A stretch of DNA of 64,000 nucleotides from M0027 sp021713415. Lineage in GTDB: Bacteria; Pseudomonadota; Gammaproteobacteria; Francisellales; Francisellaceae. This document shows positions 24,319 through 33,696 of the stretch, in pieces. The stretch covers positions 3,069 to 67,068 of the forward strand of contig JAKJJQ010000013.1 in NCBI GenBank assembly GCA_021713415.1, in the 5' to 3' direction. The notes below the pieces were generated by a model. It saw only the letters and a program-made list of their open reading frames with translations. It did no database searches and was not told the DNA's origin. The first letter of the stretch is position 1. Every line of letters begins with the position of its first letter. Position numbers and translations under genes: made by a program.

Positions 24319-25578
24319 ATGAGCTATCATCTATTATTTGCAGTGTTAGTGGTAATAAGTGCTTTATCTAGTTACATAAATTATAAATTATTTAAATTAC
24401 CAAAGTCGATTGGAATGACAATTACAACTTTGATTATTTCAATTATTGTAATGATGTTTCTAAAGTTGTTTCCTTCTGTTTTTACGCCTATTAATAATTT
24501 ACTAAGTGGTATTGATTTTAGAAAAACAGTACTTGAGGTAATGCTTAGTTATTTATTATTTGCAGGCGCATTACATGTAAATACAATTGATTTAAAGAAA
24601 AACCTATTATCTATTGTCTATCTTGCAAGCTTTGGTGTGGTAGCTTCCACAATTGTTACTGGTTTGTTAATTTGGTGGGTAAGTGGACTGATTTCTTATC
24701 AAATATCATTACCTTACTGTTTATTATTTGGTGCATTAATTTCACCGACTGATCCCATTGCTGTACTAGGTGTGCTTAAAACAACAAAAGCAGTTCCTAA
24801 AAAGATTAAGATGCGTATTACTGGAGAAGCCTTGTTTAATGATGCTGCGGGTATTTTAATTTTTATTTCATTATTAAGTGTTTTCTTTTATGGTGATGAG
24901 TTTAGTATTACACATATTTCATTAGGTATACTGCATGAAGCTGTTGGTGGTATTGTCTTTGGTGCAGTGATAGGATTTTTAGCAGCAAGACTACTTAAGA
25001 ATGTTGATGATAAACAAGTCGCTATTACAATTACATTAGCAGTTTCAAGTGCAGGTTATATATTAGCTCAGAACTTAGGTGTATCAGCGCCGATTTCAAT
25101 GGTGATTGCAGGCTTAGTGATTGGCCATCATATGAAAAAAGAACGATTTAAAGCAAGTACCATTGTTACATTAGATAATTTCTGGGAATTAATTGATGAA
25201 ATCTTAAATTGTTTTTTATTTGTATTAATTGGTTTGGAAATGTTAACAATTACATTTCATATCGAGAGTATTATTTTAGGTGTCTTAGGCTTTATCGTAA
25301 TATTTATTTCACGTTATATTAGTGTTTCATTTCCTAATATGTTTAGAAATATACGATTAAGGCGATTTTATTGGCGTGAAAATGTGCTAATGACGTGGGG
25401 AGGGATTCGAGGTGGTATTTCAATTGCACTGGCTTTATCGATTCCAGATGATGAGGTGATTGTCTCGTTAACTTATGTGGTTGTGATTTTATCTATTGTC
25501 TTTCAAGGTGCTAGTTTTAAATGGATTATTAATAAAGTATTCCCTCAGCAAAAGCATGATAATAAGCTTAAAGTGTAA
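24319..25578 (+). CDS. CPA1-type Na+(K+)/H+ antiporter
   Basis: A 419-residue polytopic inner-membrane protein with about 12 hydrophobic segments. The ion-binding signature LFGALISPTDPIAVLGVLK (residues 133-151) and the FNDAAGILIFISLL helix are those of NhaP/CPA1 antiporters. TWGGIRGGISIALALSIP near the C terminus is another family landmark. It exchanges monovalent cations for protons. It appears monocistronic, between an AlaDH-like gene and topB. Confidence 0.9.
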   Translation: MSYHLLFAVLVVISALSSYINYKLFKLPKSIGMTITTLIISIIVMMFLKLFPSVFTPINNLLSGIDFRKTVLEVMLSYLLFAGALHVNTIDLKKNLLSIVYLASFGVVASTIVTGLLIWWVSGLISYQISLPYCLLFGALISPTDPIAVLGVLKTTKAVPKKIKMRITGEALFNDAAGILIFISLLSVFFYGDEFSITHISLGILHEAVGGIVFGAVIGFLAARLLKNVDDKQVAITITLAVSSAGYILAQNLGVSAPISMVIAGLVIGHHMKKERFKASTIVTLDNFWELIDEILNCFLFVLIGLEMLTITFHIESIILGVLGFIVIFISRYISVSFPNMFRNIRLRRFYWRENVLMTWGGIRGGISIALALSIPDDEVIVSLTYVVVILSIVFQGASFKWIINKVFPQQKHDNKLKV

Positions 25579-25701
25579 TTTTTTATAAATGCTTAATGGA
25601 AATAATGGACGTTAAATTTATATTTCATTGCAAACTATTTTATAAAATTATATAACCTTGTAAATTATTACTCAGTTAAGATTAAAGAGAATTAAATAAC
25701 A

Positions 25702-27687
25702 ATGAAAGTTTATCTATCTGAAAAGCCATCACAAGGTAGGGATATTGCCTCTGTATTAGGCTGTAATCAACGTCATGATGGTTATTTGTCAAATACAGAT
25801 ACGATTGTTACTTGGGGGTTTGGTCACTTATTACAACCAGCTGACCCTGTTGCCTATGATGAAAAATATAAACGTTGGGATATGAAAGATTTACCAATTA
25901 TTCCACAGCGCTGGAAACTAGCAGCAAATCCTAAAAGTAAAGCTCAGCTTAAAATAGTTAATAACTGCATTAAACAGGCGACAGAAATTGTTATTGCGAC
26001 AGATGCCGATAGAGAAGGTGAGTTAATTGCAAGGCTTATTATTGCTAAATCTGGCTATAAGGGTGTTATTAAAAGATTATGGTTATCAGCATTAGATGAT
26101 GCATCTATTAAAAAAGCATTATCTAATCTTAAAGATGGTAGTGTTACTGAACCATTATTCTGGGCAGGCTTAGGCCGCCAAAGAGCAGATTGGATTTGTG
26201 GTTTAAGTTATACGCGTGCAGCAACCTTAATTTTGGGTAGTGGTGTTAATTTATTTTCAATTGGTAGGGTACAGACGCCTTCAGTTAGATTGGTTGTCGA
26301 AAGAGATTTAGAGATTGAGAATTTTAAAGCAAAAGCATTTTATACAGTCACTGCAACGGTTGTACAAGATCAGTTGTCGGCTGAATTTAATTGGCTTATT
26401 CCAGAGTATGCTAAGGGAGATGATGAAGGTAGGTGTTTAGATAAAAAATTTGCCAAAGCTGTGGTTGATAAATGTAAAGAGCAAAAAGGCGTTATTACAT
26501 CATTAGAGAAAAAGAAAAAATCTAAAAAAGCACCTTTGGCATTATCGTTATCGGAGTTACAAAAACTTGCTAATAGTAAATATGGTTTAAGTGCACAAGA
26601 TACGCTTAATTGTGCACAGGCACTCTATGAAAGGCATAAAGCGACAACGTATCCTAGAACAGATTGTGGTTATTTGAATATGGAGCAATTTGATGAGGCT
26701 ATAACTATTTTTAATACGTTAAAATCATTAGATCATGAATATGATAATTTAATTAAATATTGTGATCATACGTTTAAATCACGTTGTTGGAATGATAAGA
26801 AAGTATCAGAATCAGCACACCATGCAATTATTCCAACTAATAATTCAAAAATTAATATTAATGCAATGAGTCGTGAGGAAAGACAAGTTTATGATTTAAT
26901 TGTTCGATACTACTTAGCTCAATTTATGGGAGATTTTATTTATGATGAAACTATTATACAGGTTGAATGTTGTGATGAGATTTTCACTACAAAAGGGATT
27001 TTAGTATTAGAAGAAGGATGGAAACAGGCATTTAGTAAAGAAGATGATGAAGATAAAGATGCTAAAGCACTACCACCATTTAATAAGAATGATGCTGTCA
27101 TGTTAAAAGATTTAGAATTACATAATAAAAAAACAACACCACCTCAACATTATACTGAAGCAACACTTATTTCCGCGATGAAAAACTGCGGTAGGCGAGT
27201 TGAAGATGAGGCAGCAAAATCTATTTTAGCTAGCGTTAAAGGAATTGGTACTGAAGCAACAAGAGCAAATATTATTGAGACAATAAAAAAACGTGAATAT
27301 ATCAAATCTAAAGGTAAGACTAAAAGCTTAGTTTCTACAGATAAAGCTAGAGAGTTAATTAAGCTATTGCCTGAAGAGATTACTAGTATAGAAATGACAG
27401 CTGATTGGGAGTTAGAGTTAGATAAAATTGCAAAGGGCCAGTCAGATTTTAAAGACTTTATGCAACGAATTGCTGCTTCAGCTTATCAAGGTGTTCAAGC
27501 AATAGCTGATCTTAAAGGTAAGGGTAATATACCGATTAAAAATCCATGTCCTAAGTGTGGTGCTGAGCTTAGACGAATGAAATCAACCAAAGGAAAAGGA
27601 TTTTGGTGGGGGTGTACGCAGTTTAGAAATGGTTGTCGGGTTGTATTAGAAGATAAACGCGGTAAGCCAGTGCTTAAGAGTCTATGA
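25702..27687 (+). CDS. topB: DNA topoisomerase III
   Basis: Type IA topoisomerase of 661 residues (E. coli 653), decatenating DNA. The Toprim domain begins KVYLSEKPSQGRDIASVLG, with the acidic motif IATDADREGELIARLI. The active-site Tyr is in TTYPRTDCGYL, and the FSIGRVQTPSVRLV strand precedes it. ESAHHAIIPTN and the C-terminal zinc-like CPKCGAELRRMKSTKGKGFW complete the family. In accessory elements topB homologues can be plasmid-borne, but the length and motifs here look chromosomal. Confidence 0.96.
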   Translation: MKVYLSEKPSQGRDIASVLGCNQRHDGYLSNTDTIVTWGFGHLLQPADPVAYDEKYKRWDMKDLPIIPQRWKLAANPKSKAQLKIVNNCIKQATEIVIATDADREGELIARLIIAKSGYKGVIKRLWLSALDDASIKKALSNLKDGSVTEPLFWAGLGRQRADWICGLSYTRAATLILGSGVNLFSIGRVQTPSVRLVVERDLEIENFKAKAFYTVTATVVQDQLSAEFNWLIPEYAKGDDEGRCLDKKFAKAVVDKCKEQKGVITSLEKKKKSKKAPLALSLSELQKLANSKYGLSAQDTLNCAQALYERHKATTYPRTDCGYLNMEQFDEAITIFNTLKSLDHEYDNLIKYCDHTFKSRCWNDKKVSESAHHAIIPTNNSKININAMSREERQVYDLIVRYYLAQFMGDFIYDETIIQVECCDEIFTTKGILVLEEGWKQAFSKEDDEDKDAKALPPFNKNDAVMLKDLELHNKKTTPPQHYTEATLISAMKNCGRRVEDEAAKSILASVKGIGTEATRANIIETIKKREYIKSKGKTKSLVSTDKARELIKLLPEEITSIEMTADWELELDKIAKGQSDFKDFMQRIAASAYQGVQAIADLKGKGNIPIKNPCPKCGAELRRMKSTKGKGFWWGCTQFRNGCRVVLEDKRGKPVLKSL

Positions 27688-27887
27688 TTTGTCTTTTGTG
27701 ATAGCTATCTATATGTATTTGATGAAAATTAAATACTAATGAATTTGTTTACTTAGTAGGTTAGGTATTAATATTTATGATTATTTTACAGTGATTTTAT
27801 GACTATTTTATTTAACTAAATTAATAATTTGTTATTATAATATATTTTTGGTCAAATTGATACTATCAGGTTGCAAAGGTTTATTTT

Positions 27888-28853
27888 ATGTTGAGTGAAA
27901 AATATATAGATATAATTAATAAATATATTAGTATTTATGATCGTGAAAAAGGACGTTTAAAACAATTAACTGGTTTTAGGTCCGATATAGTTGATAAAAT
28001 AAATAGCTTAGCTTTAAGTAATACAGCTAACGATCAAGATTTTTTTGATATTTTAAGTGCTGCTTTTAATCAATTTTCTAAGCAGGGCAGTAAAAAAATA
28101 TGGGATCATTCTTTTTCTCAAAGTCAATTATTTTTAATAGGTTTAGATATTGAGTGTAATAATGGAATGTTTTTATTAAGAATTCCTGGTTTGCCACAAA
28201 AAAAGGATAAATGGTTAGAACATTTTGCAAGAATTAATTTAATTTATAAAATTCCTGAAATGATCAATGTATTTAATAGCTCGTTAAATAAGCAAGATGA
28301 TAGTTATAATAATACACCATTACATTGGGCAATTGCTAATAATTCATGTTCAAGTGCAATTATATTAATAAAACACTTTGAAACAGACCTTACCATATCA
28401 GATCTATATGGAAAAAATGCGCTACATACAGCTATATTGAAAGGCAGAGAACATCTAGGAGATCAAGGTGATATATGGTCCCAGGCTTTTGCTTCACATA
28501 GTGAAAAAACTATGAATGATGTAATCATTTCTTTATTAGAAGAAAGTAGAAACAGAAAGTTTGATATTAATGCGCAAATGAGCGATGGAAATACCGCACT
28601 ACATTTGGCATATCTAAGAAAAGATATGAGTTTAGTTAAGTACCTAATTGAAACGTGTGGTGCTGACGGAAATATTAAAAATACAAATGGTGAGAAGCCT
28701 ATAGATTTGCTTAATAAAAACTCAAATGAAATAAGGATATATCTTGAAAAGAGTATAGTGGCATATACCTATAAACCGACTAATGCTGATATGTTATTTC
28801 TTAGCGCCTCTATTCTAAGTGAGCCGTTACAAGATAATTCATATCAAACATAA
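27888..28853 (+). CDS. Ankyrin-repeat protein, candidate effector
   Basis: A 321-residue protein without signal peptide. Ankyrin repeats are visible at about residues 141-170 (NNTPLHWAIANNSCSSAIIL), 171-188 (YGKNALHTAILKG) and 233-265 (DGNTALHLAYLRKDMSLVKYL), continuing to NGEKPIDLL. The N-terminal 130 residues match nothing I know. The C-terminal end has ADMLFLSASILSEP, loosely like the hydrophobic-Phe element at the ends of the island orphans. Ankyrin proteins in host-associated bacteria are often delivered to host cells. It is flanked by a 200-base AT-rich gap. Confidence 0.75.
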   Translation: MLSEKYIDIINKYISIYDREKGRLKQLTGFRSDIVDKINSLALSNTANDQDFFDILSAAFNQFSKQGSKKIWDHSFSQSQLFLIGLDIECNNGMFLLRIPGLPQKKDKWLEHFARINLIYKIPEMINVFNSSLNKQDDSYNNTPLHWAIANNSCSSAIILIKHFETDLTISDLYGKNALHTAILKGREHLGDQGDIWSQAFASHSEKTMNDVIISLLEESRNRKFDINAQMSDGNTALHLAYLRKDMSLVKYLIETCGADGNIKNTNGEKPIDLLNKNSNEIRIYLEKSIVAYTYKPTNADMLFLSASILSEPLQDNSYQT

Positions 28854-28868
28854 TGGTTTTAGTTGTTA

Positions 28869-29273
28869 TCAAGATTTATCTTTTGTAATAGCCATCTGAT
28901 AGATAAAAACAGTTAATAAAGCCCATAGGTAATTAAAAACTATGTTCATTAAAAAAGTTTTTAAACCTGCATGAATGGCAAAAAAACCACTGCCTTCAAG
29001 CGGCATTTTTACAATAAAGTTGAAAAATACAACTAAACTACCAAGAATAATAAATTTTAAAAAATTCTTTTGGGTATATAAAGAAATAATTACTAGAACT
29101 ATAGCCCATACACCACCCCAAACCATGAGCCTGTATAATTGATATTTAAATGCATCGTCTAAATGAATGTGAAAATTTTGAATAAATGAAAAGATAAAAA
29201 TCAAAATAAAAGCACTGACTGCACCACTTGCAAAAGCGCTAAGAATTTGATTGATGCGGTTGGTTTTAAACAA
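28869..29273 (-). CDS. Small integral membrane protein of unknown function
   Basis: A 134-residue protein with four predicted hydrophobic segments (about 10-30, 48-65, 70-88, 108-128), consistent with an inner-membrane four-helix protein. No family is recognised. It converges with the ankyrin gene, leaving 15 bases between stop codons, and is divergent from the toxin-antitoxin pair. Confidence 0.7.
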   Translation of the reverse strand: MFKTNRINQILSAFASGAVSAFILIFIFSFIQNFHIHLDDAFKYQLYRLMVWGGVWAIVLVIISLYTQKNFLKFIILGSLVVFFNFIVKMPLEGSGFFAIHAGLKTFLMNIVFNYLWALLTVFIYQMAITKDKS

Positions 29274-29448
29274 TATAGTTTACTCCTATGGCATGTAATA
29301 TTGCACACATTATATGATATAAAAGTGTCTAATTTCAGCATTGTTATAAGATTACGATAGTGTAGGTGTCACTTATCAAAATTGATATTTTATGTAATTT
29401 GTCTTATAATTGTAGACAGATTACCAGTTTGTGTTTGGAGATTAAAAT

Positions 29449-29877
29449 ATGACTGTATTCATTGATCATTTGCTTGGAAAGGCAAATTTTAAAAATAAAC
29501 ATATTCACAATGATAATGATTTGTATGATGAAGTTAGTCGTGGAATTGGAGCATCTGCTTTGACAAAATTTGCTAAAGCAAGTGGTTTAACAGAAGAATG
29601 TCTTTTAACATTAATACCAATTAATAGAAAAACTTTTTTACGTAGAAAAGCACAAGGGTTTTTAGGAGAAAATGAATCAGATAGATTAATACTAATTGCA
29701 AAAGTCTATGCACATGCACTTGATGTATTTGGTGAAAAAAATAAGACTTATCAATGGCTTGTAACAGATAATATTTCTCTTGATAATAAAAGACCAATTG
29801 ATTTATTGAAAAACTCCTTAGGGTGTCAAATTGTAGATGATATTTTATATCGTATTGAATATGGAATTTATAGTTAA
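29449..29877 (+). CDS. Xre/ParS-type antitoxin of a RES toxin
   Basis: A 142-residue DUF2384-type antitoxin. The central helical region LTEECLLTLIPINRKTFLRRKAQG, with a closing SDRLILIAKVYAHALDVFG, follows the 'L---L-I--RT--RR' pattern of Xre-MbcA-ParS antitoxins. The C-terminal toxin-binding domain contains PIDLLKNSLGCQIVDDILYRIEYGI. It neutralises the RES toxin encoded directly downstream (TAATG overlap) and probably represses the operon. GGAG lies upstream of the ATG. Confidence 0.9.
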   Translation: MTVFIDHLLGKANFKNKHIHNDNDLYDEVSRGIGASALTKFAKASGLTEECLLTLIPINRKTFLRRKAQGFLGENESDRLILIAKVYAHALDVFGEKNKTYQWLVTDNISLDNKRPIDLLKNSLGCQIVDDILYRIEYGIYS

Positions 29878-30332
29878 TGATTGTTTGGAGAATAACAAAG
29901 AAAAAACATGCTGAATCACTTTTAAATGGACTTGGTGGCTTATATGTTTCAGGACGTTGGCATAGTAAGGGAAATCAAATAATTTATACTGCAGAATCTC
30001 AAGCATTAGCAATTTTAGAATCATTAGTTCACTATGAACCTATTATTCCGATGGATCAAGTTATTATCTCTGCTGATTTGTCTAGCGTTTCAATAAAAGA
30101 ATTAACAAAAAAAAACCTGGGTGAGGATTTTAAAAAAGTAGAACATTATCGTTTAAGAGAAATTGGTGATCAATGGTTGGCTTCAAAGGAAAGCTGTGTT
30201 TTAAAAGTACCATCGGTAATTACACCATTATATGAATATAATTATATGATTAATCCATTGCATCATGAGTTTGCAAATATTAAAGATATTCATTGCTATG
30301 ACTTTTCATTTGATGGTAGGTTATTTAAATAA
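29877..30332 (+). CDS. RES-domain toxin
   Basis: A 151-residue RES-fold toxin; members degrade or modify NAD+ and halt growth. The early Arg (residue 4), GGLYVSGRWHSKGNQIIYTA, and AILESLVHY give the Arg-Glu-Ser signature order. LRE-G--WL and VLKVPSVI match the later family segments. Coupled by a one-base overlap to its antitoxin, the standard arrangement. Intact, so probably functional. Confidence 0.9.
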   Translation: MIVWRITKKKHAESLLNGLGGLYVSGRWHSKGNQIIYTAESQALAILESLVHYEPIIPMDQVIISADLSSVSIKELTKKNLGEDFKKVEHYRLREIGDQWLASKESCVLKVPSVITPLYEYNYMINPLHHEFANIKDIHCYDFSFDGRLFK

Positions 30333-30372
30333 TTGTATTAGCAGATATTGTAAAAAATTTACATTGAAGTAA

Positions 30373-31173
30373 CTAACTTCGCTTAGCCATAATTTTTGTT
30401 GCTAATTCTTCAACAGAAAGTGTAGTTGAATTTAAAAATGGAATATTATATTGTCGGTAAAGCTTTTCAACTGCTTTAACTTCAGCTTGGCACTGTTTTA
30501 GTGACGAATAACGGCTATTAGGTTTTCGTTCATTACGAATTGTAACTAAACGTTCAACACCAATGGTTAGCCCAAATAGTTTGCGTTTATGTTTAATTAA
30601 GGACTTTGGTAGTGTGAAATTTTCAATATCTTCTTCAGTTAGAGGGTAATTTGAGACAGCAATGCTATGATGTAATGCTAAATATAGACTTGTCGGCGTT
30701 TTACCACAGCGAGAGACACCAATTAAAATAATTTCAGATTGATCATATTGATTTGGGCAGGCGCCATCATCAGTATTTAAGCTAAAATTTAATGCATCAA
30801 TGCGCTTTTTATATTTTTCGTAATCATGCATGCCGTAAGCTTTACCAATGGTATGAGAGGACTCAATGCCAAGTGTTTTTTCTAAAGGACCAATAAAGGT
30901 TTGGATAAAATCTAATACAACACCATTGGTTTGACGTATACGTGATAATGTATCAGGGCAGACAATGGTTGTAATGACAATTGGTGGGTTGCCTGTTTGC
31001 GCATAAATGGATTCAATTTCAGTAATTATTTTATTTACTTTAATTTCATTATTAATAAACGGGTGATTGGTTACATTAAATTCTACTTGGTCAAACTGAG
31101 ATAAAAGACTTTGTGCTAATGAGTTAGCAGTAATGCCAGTACCATCAGAAATCAATAATACATCACGTTGCAT
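30373..31173 (-). CDS. ppsR: PEP synthetase regulatory protein (kinase/pyrophosphorylase)
   Basis: A 266-residue DUF299 bifunctional enzyme (E. coli 277) that inactivates PEP synthase by ADP-dependent phosphorylation and reactivates it by phosphate-dependent pyrophosphorylation. LLISDGTGITANSLAQSLLS starts the protein, and the P-loop is ILIGVSRCGKTPTSLYLA at about 150-167. It is divergent from ppsA across a 95-base region, the classic gammaproteobacterial arrangement. Confidence 0.96.
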   Translation of the reverse strand: MQRDVLLISDGTGITANSLAQSLLSQFDQVEFNVTNHPFINNEIKVNKIITEIESIYAQTGNPPIVITTIVCPDTLSRIRQTNGVVLDFIQTFIGPLEKTLGIESSHTIGKAYGMHDYEKYKKRIDALNFSLNTDDGACPNQYDQSEIILIGVSRCGKTPTSLYLALHHSIAVSNYPLTEEDIENFTLPKSLIKHKRKLFGLTIGVERLVTIRNERKPNSRYSSLKQCQAEVKAVEKLYRQYNIPFLNSTTLSVEELATKIMAKRS

Positions 31174-31206
31174 AAATTTTTCTCTTAATCTTTAATTAAT
31201 CTGCTT

Positions 31207-31236
31207 TTTCAAGATAATCTTGCGTGTTAGTATAAT
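31207..31236 (+). promoter_or_regulatory. Probable sigma-70 promoter of ppsA
   Basis: A perfect TATAAT at 31231-31236 lies 33 bases before the ppsA ATG. The upstream TTTCAA at 31207 is a weak -35 with an 18-base spacer. The region is shared with divergent ppsR. Confidence 0.5.
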
Positions 31237-31268
31237 GGCACCTGGAATTTTTTAAAGGTTAATCAACA

Positions 31269-33686
31269 ATGGACTACATTTTATCTTTTGATCAAATTAA
31301 TATGGGTGATATCGATCGCGTTGGTGGTAAAAATGCTTCTTTAGGGGAGATGATCAACCATTTATCTGATTTAGGCGTAAGAGTACCAAATGGCTTTGCA
31401 ACGACTTCTGATGCTTTTCGAGTATTTTTAGCACAAAATGATTTAGATAAAAAGATTTATAATTTATTAGATCAAACAGATGTTGATGATATCAATGCAT
31501 TAGCTGAATCTGGTAGTCGTATTCGTCAATGGATTATGGAAGTACCATTTTCTGATGAGTTTAAACAAGCAATTGAAAAAGCTTATAACCAGTTAGATGA
31601 TGTTAATAAAGATGCAGTTGTAGCTGTACGTTCTTCTGCAACAGCAGAAGATTTACCTGATGCATCATTTGCAGGTCAGCAAGAAACATTTTTAAATATT
31701 AGTGGTATTGATCAAGTATTAGATGCATTACGCAAAGTCTTTGCATCATTATTTACCGATCGTGCAATTTCCTATCGCGCACATCGAGGTTTTGATCATA
31801 AAGAAATTGCATTATCAGCAGGCATTCAAAAAATGGTTCGAAGTGACCAAGGTGCAAGCGGTGTAATGTTTAGTGTTGATACAGAAAGTGGTTTTAGAGA
31901 TGTTGTTTTTATTACTTCATCCTATGGTTTGGGCGAAATGGTAGTTCAAGGTGCGGTTAACCCAGATGAGTTTTATGTACATAAGCCAACACTGATTAAA
32001 GGCTTTGATCCTATTATTAGAAAAACACTTGGAGAAAAAGCTAAAGAGATGGTTTTTTCAAGTGATACAAGTGCGGGTAAATCTGTAAATGTAGTTGAAG
32101 TATCAAAAGAAAAACAGTCAAAATTTTCAATTACTAATGAGCAAATTTTAGAGCTTGCTCGTTTTGCAGTGACCATTGAAAATCATTATGGCCGTGCGAT
32201 GGATATTGAGTGGGGATTAGATGGTGAAGACGGTCAGCTTTATATATTACAAGCAAGACCAGAGACGGTTGTTAGTCGTCAAGCATCTAAGCGTGTTATT
32301 GAACGTTATAGTATTAATCAAAAGACAAATATACTTGCTGAAGGCCGTTCTATTGGTAAAAAGATAGGTCATGGTACTGCTAAAGTTGTTCATTCAGTTG
32401 AAGAGATTCATCAAATTCAACCTGGTGATGTGATTGTGACAGATATGACAGATCCAGATTGGGAACCTGTGATGAAAATAGCGTCTGCAATTGTTACGAA
32501 TCGTGGCGGTAGAACTTGTCATGCAGCAATTATAGCAAGAGAGATGGGTATTCCAGCTGTTGTTGGTTGTTCTAATGCAACAGAAAGTGTTGCATCTGAT
32601 GAGGTTATTACCGTATCTTGTGCTGAAGGTGATACAGGTTATGTATATCAAGGTCAATTAGACTATCAAAAAGAAACAATTGATATTGATCAAATGCCTG
32701 AGATTCCATTTAAAATTATGATGAATATTGCCAATCCTGAGCGCGCATTTGATTTTCAATATTTGCCAAATAGTGGTGTTGGTTTAGCACGTTTAGAGTT
32801 TATTATTAATAATGCCATTGGTATTCATCCAAATGCATTATTACAAAAAGATAAAATGCCAGAAGATATTAAAAAAGAAATTGAAGAAGCAACCAGTGCT
32901 TATGAATCACCACGAGAGTTTTATGTGCAAAGACTTGCTGAAGGTATTGCGACACTAGCTGCAGCATTCTATCCAAAGCAGGTGATTGTACGTTTATCTG
33001 ATTTTAAATCAAATGAATATGCGAATTTAATTGGTGGTTCTGTCTTTGAACCTGAAGAAGAAAATCCAATGATTGGCTTTAGAGGTGCATCTCGTTATGT
33101 TGCTGATAATTTCAAAGCATGCTTTGAAATGGAGTGTGATGCAGTAAGACGTGTGCGTAATCAAATGGGTTTAAAAAATGTTCAGGTAATGATTCCTTTT
33201 GTGCGTACGTTAAATGAGGCAGAAAATGTTATTGAGGTACTTAAAGCAAATGGTCTTGAACGAGGAAAAGATGAGTTAAAAATTATTATGATGTGTGAAT
33301 TACCGTCAAATGCAGTTTTAGCTAACGAATTTCTTCAGTATTTTGATGGATTTTCAATTGGTTCTAATGATATGACGCAATTAACTTTAGGACTAGATCG
33401 AGATTCTGCTTTAGTGGCGGATCAATTTGATGAGCGTGACTTAGCAGTTAAGGCTATGCTATCAATGGCAATTAAAGCTTGTAATGATCAGTCTAAGTAT
33501 GTTGGTATTTGTGGCCAAGGCCCATCTGATCATGCTGATTTTGCTCAATGGTTAATTGATGAAGGTATTCATAGCGTGTCTTTAAATCCAGATACAATCA
33601 TTGAGACTTGGTTATATTTAGCTAAGATGCAAAAAGAAAATAATATTACTAAAATACATGAAAATAAGCCAAGCGTTGTAAATTAG
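31269..33686 (+). CDS. ppsA: Phosphoenolpyruvate synthase
   Basis: Converts pyruvate, ATP and water to PEP, AMP and phosphate for gluconeogenesis. Length 805 (E. coli 792). The ATP-grasp domain opens with DRVGGKNASLGEMI, the phosphohistidine is in GGRTCHAAIIAREMGIPAVVG, and the PEP/pyruvate barrel contains GSNDMTQLTLGLDRD and ICGQGPSDH with the catalytic Cys. Regulated by PpsR encoded next to it. Intact. Confidence 0.97.
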   Translation: MDYILSFDQINMGDIDRVGGKNASLGEMINHLSDLGVRVPNGFATTSDAFRVFLAQNDLDKKIYNLLDQTDVDDINALAESGSRIRQWIMEVPFSDEFKQAIEKAYNQLDDVNKDAVVAVRSSATAEDLPDASFAGQQETFLNISGIDQVLDALRKVFASLFTDRAISYRAHRGFDHKEIALSAGIQKMVRSDQGASGVMFSVDTESGFRDVVFITSSYGLGEMVVQGAVNPDEFYVHKPTLIKGFDPIIRKTLGEKAKEMVFSSDTSAGKSVNVVEVSKEKQSKFSITNEQILELARFAVTIENHYGRAMDIEWGLDGEDGQLYILQARPETVVSRQASKRVIERYSINQKTNILAEGRSIGKKIGHGTAKVVHSVEEIHQIQPGDVIVTDMTDPDWEPVMKIASAIVTNRGGRTCHAAIIAREMGIPAVVGCSNATESVASDEVITVSCAEGDTGYVYQGQLDYQKETIDIDQMPEIPFKIMMNIANPERAFDFQYLPNSGVGLARLEFIINNAIGIHPNALLQKDKMPEDIKKEIEEATSAYESPREFYVQRLAEGIATLAAAFYPKQVIVRLSDFKSNEYANLIGGSVFEPEEENPMIGFRGASRYVADNFKACFEMECDAVRRVRNQMGLKNVQVMIPFVRTLNEAENVIEVLKANGLERGKDELKIIMMCELPSNAVLANEFLQYFDGFSIGSNDMTQLTLGLDRDSALVADQFDERDLAVKAMLSMAIKACNDQSKYVGICGQGPSDHADFAQWLIDEGIHSVSLNPDTIIETWLYLAKMQKENNITKIHENKPSVVN

Positions 33687-33696
33687 TATTAGTTTA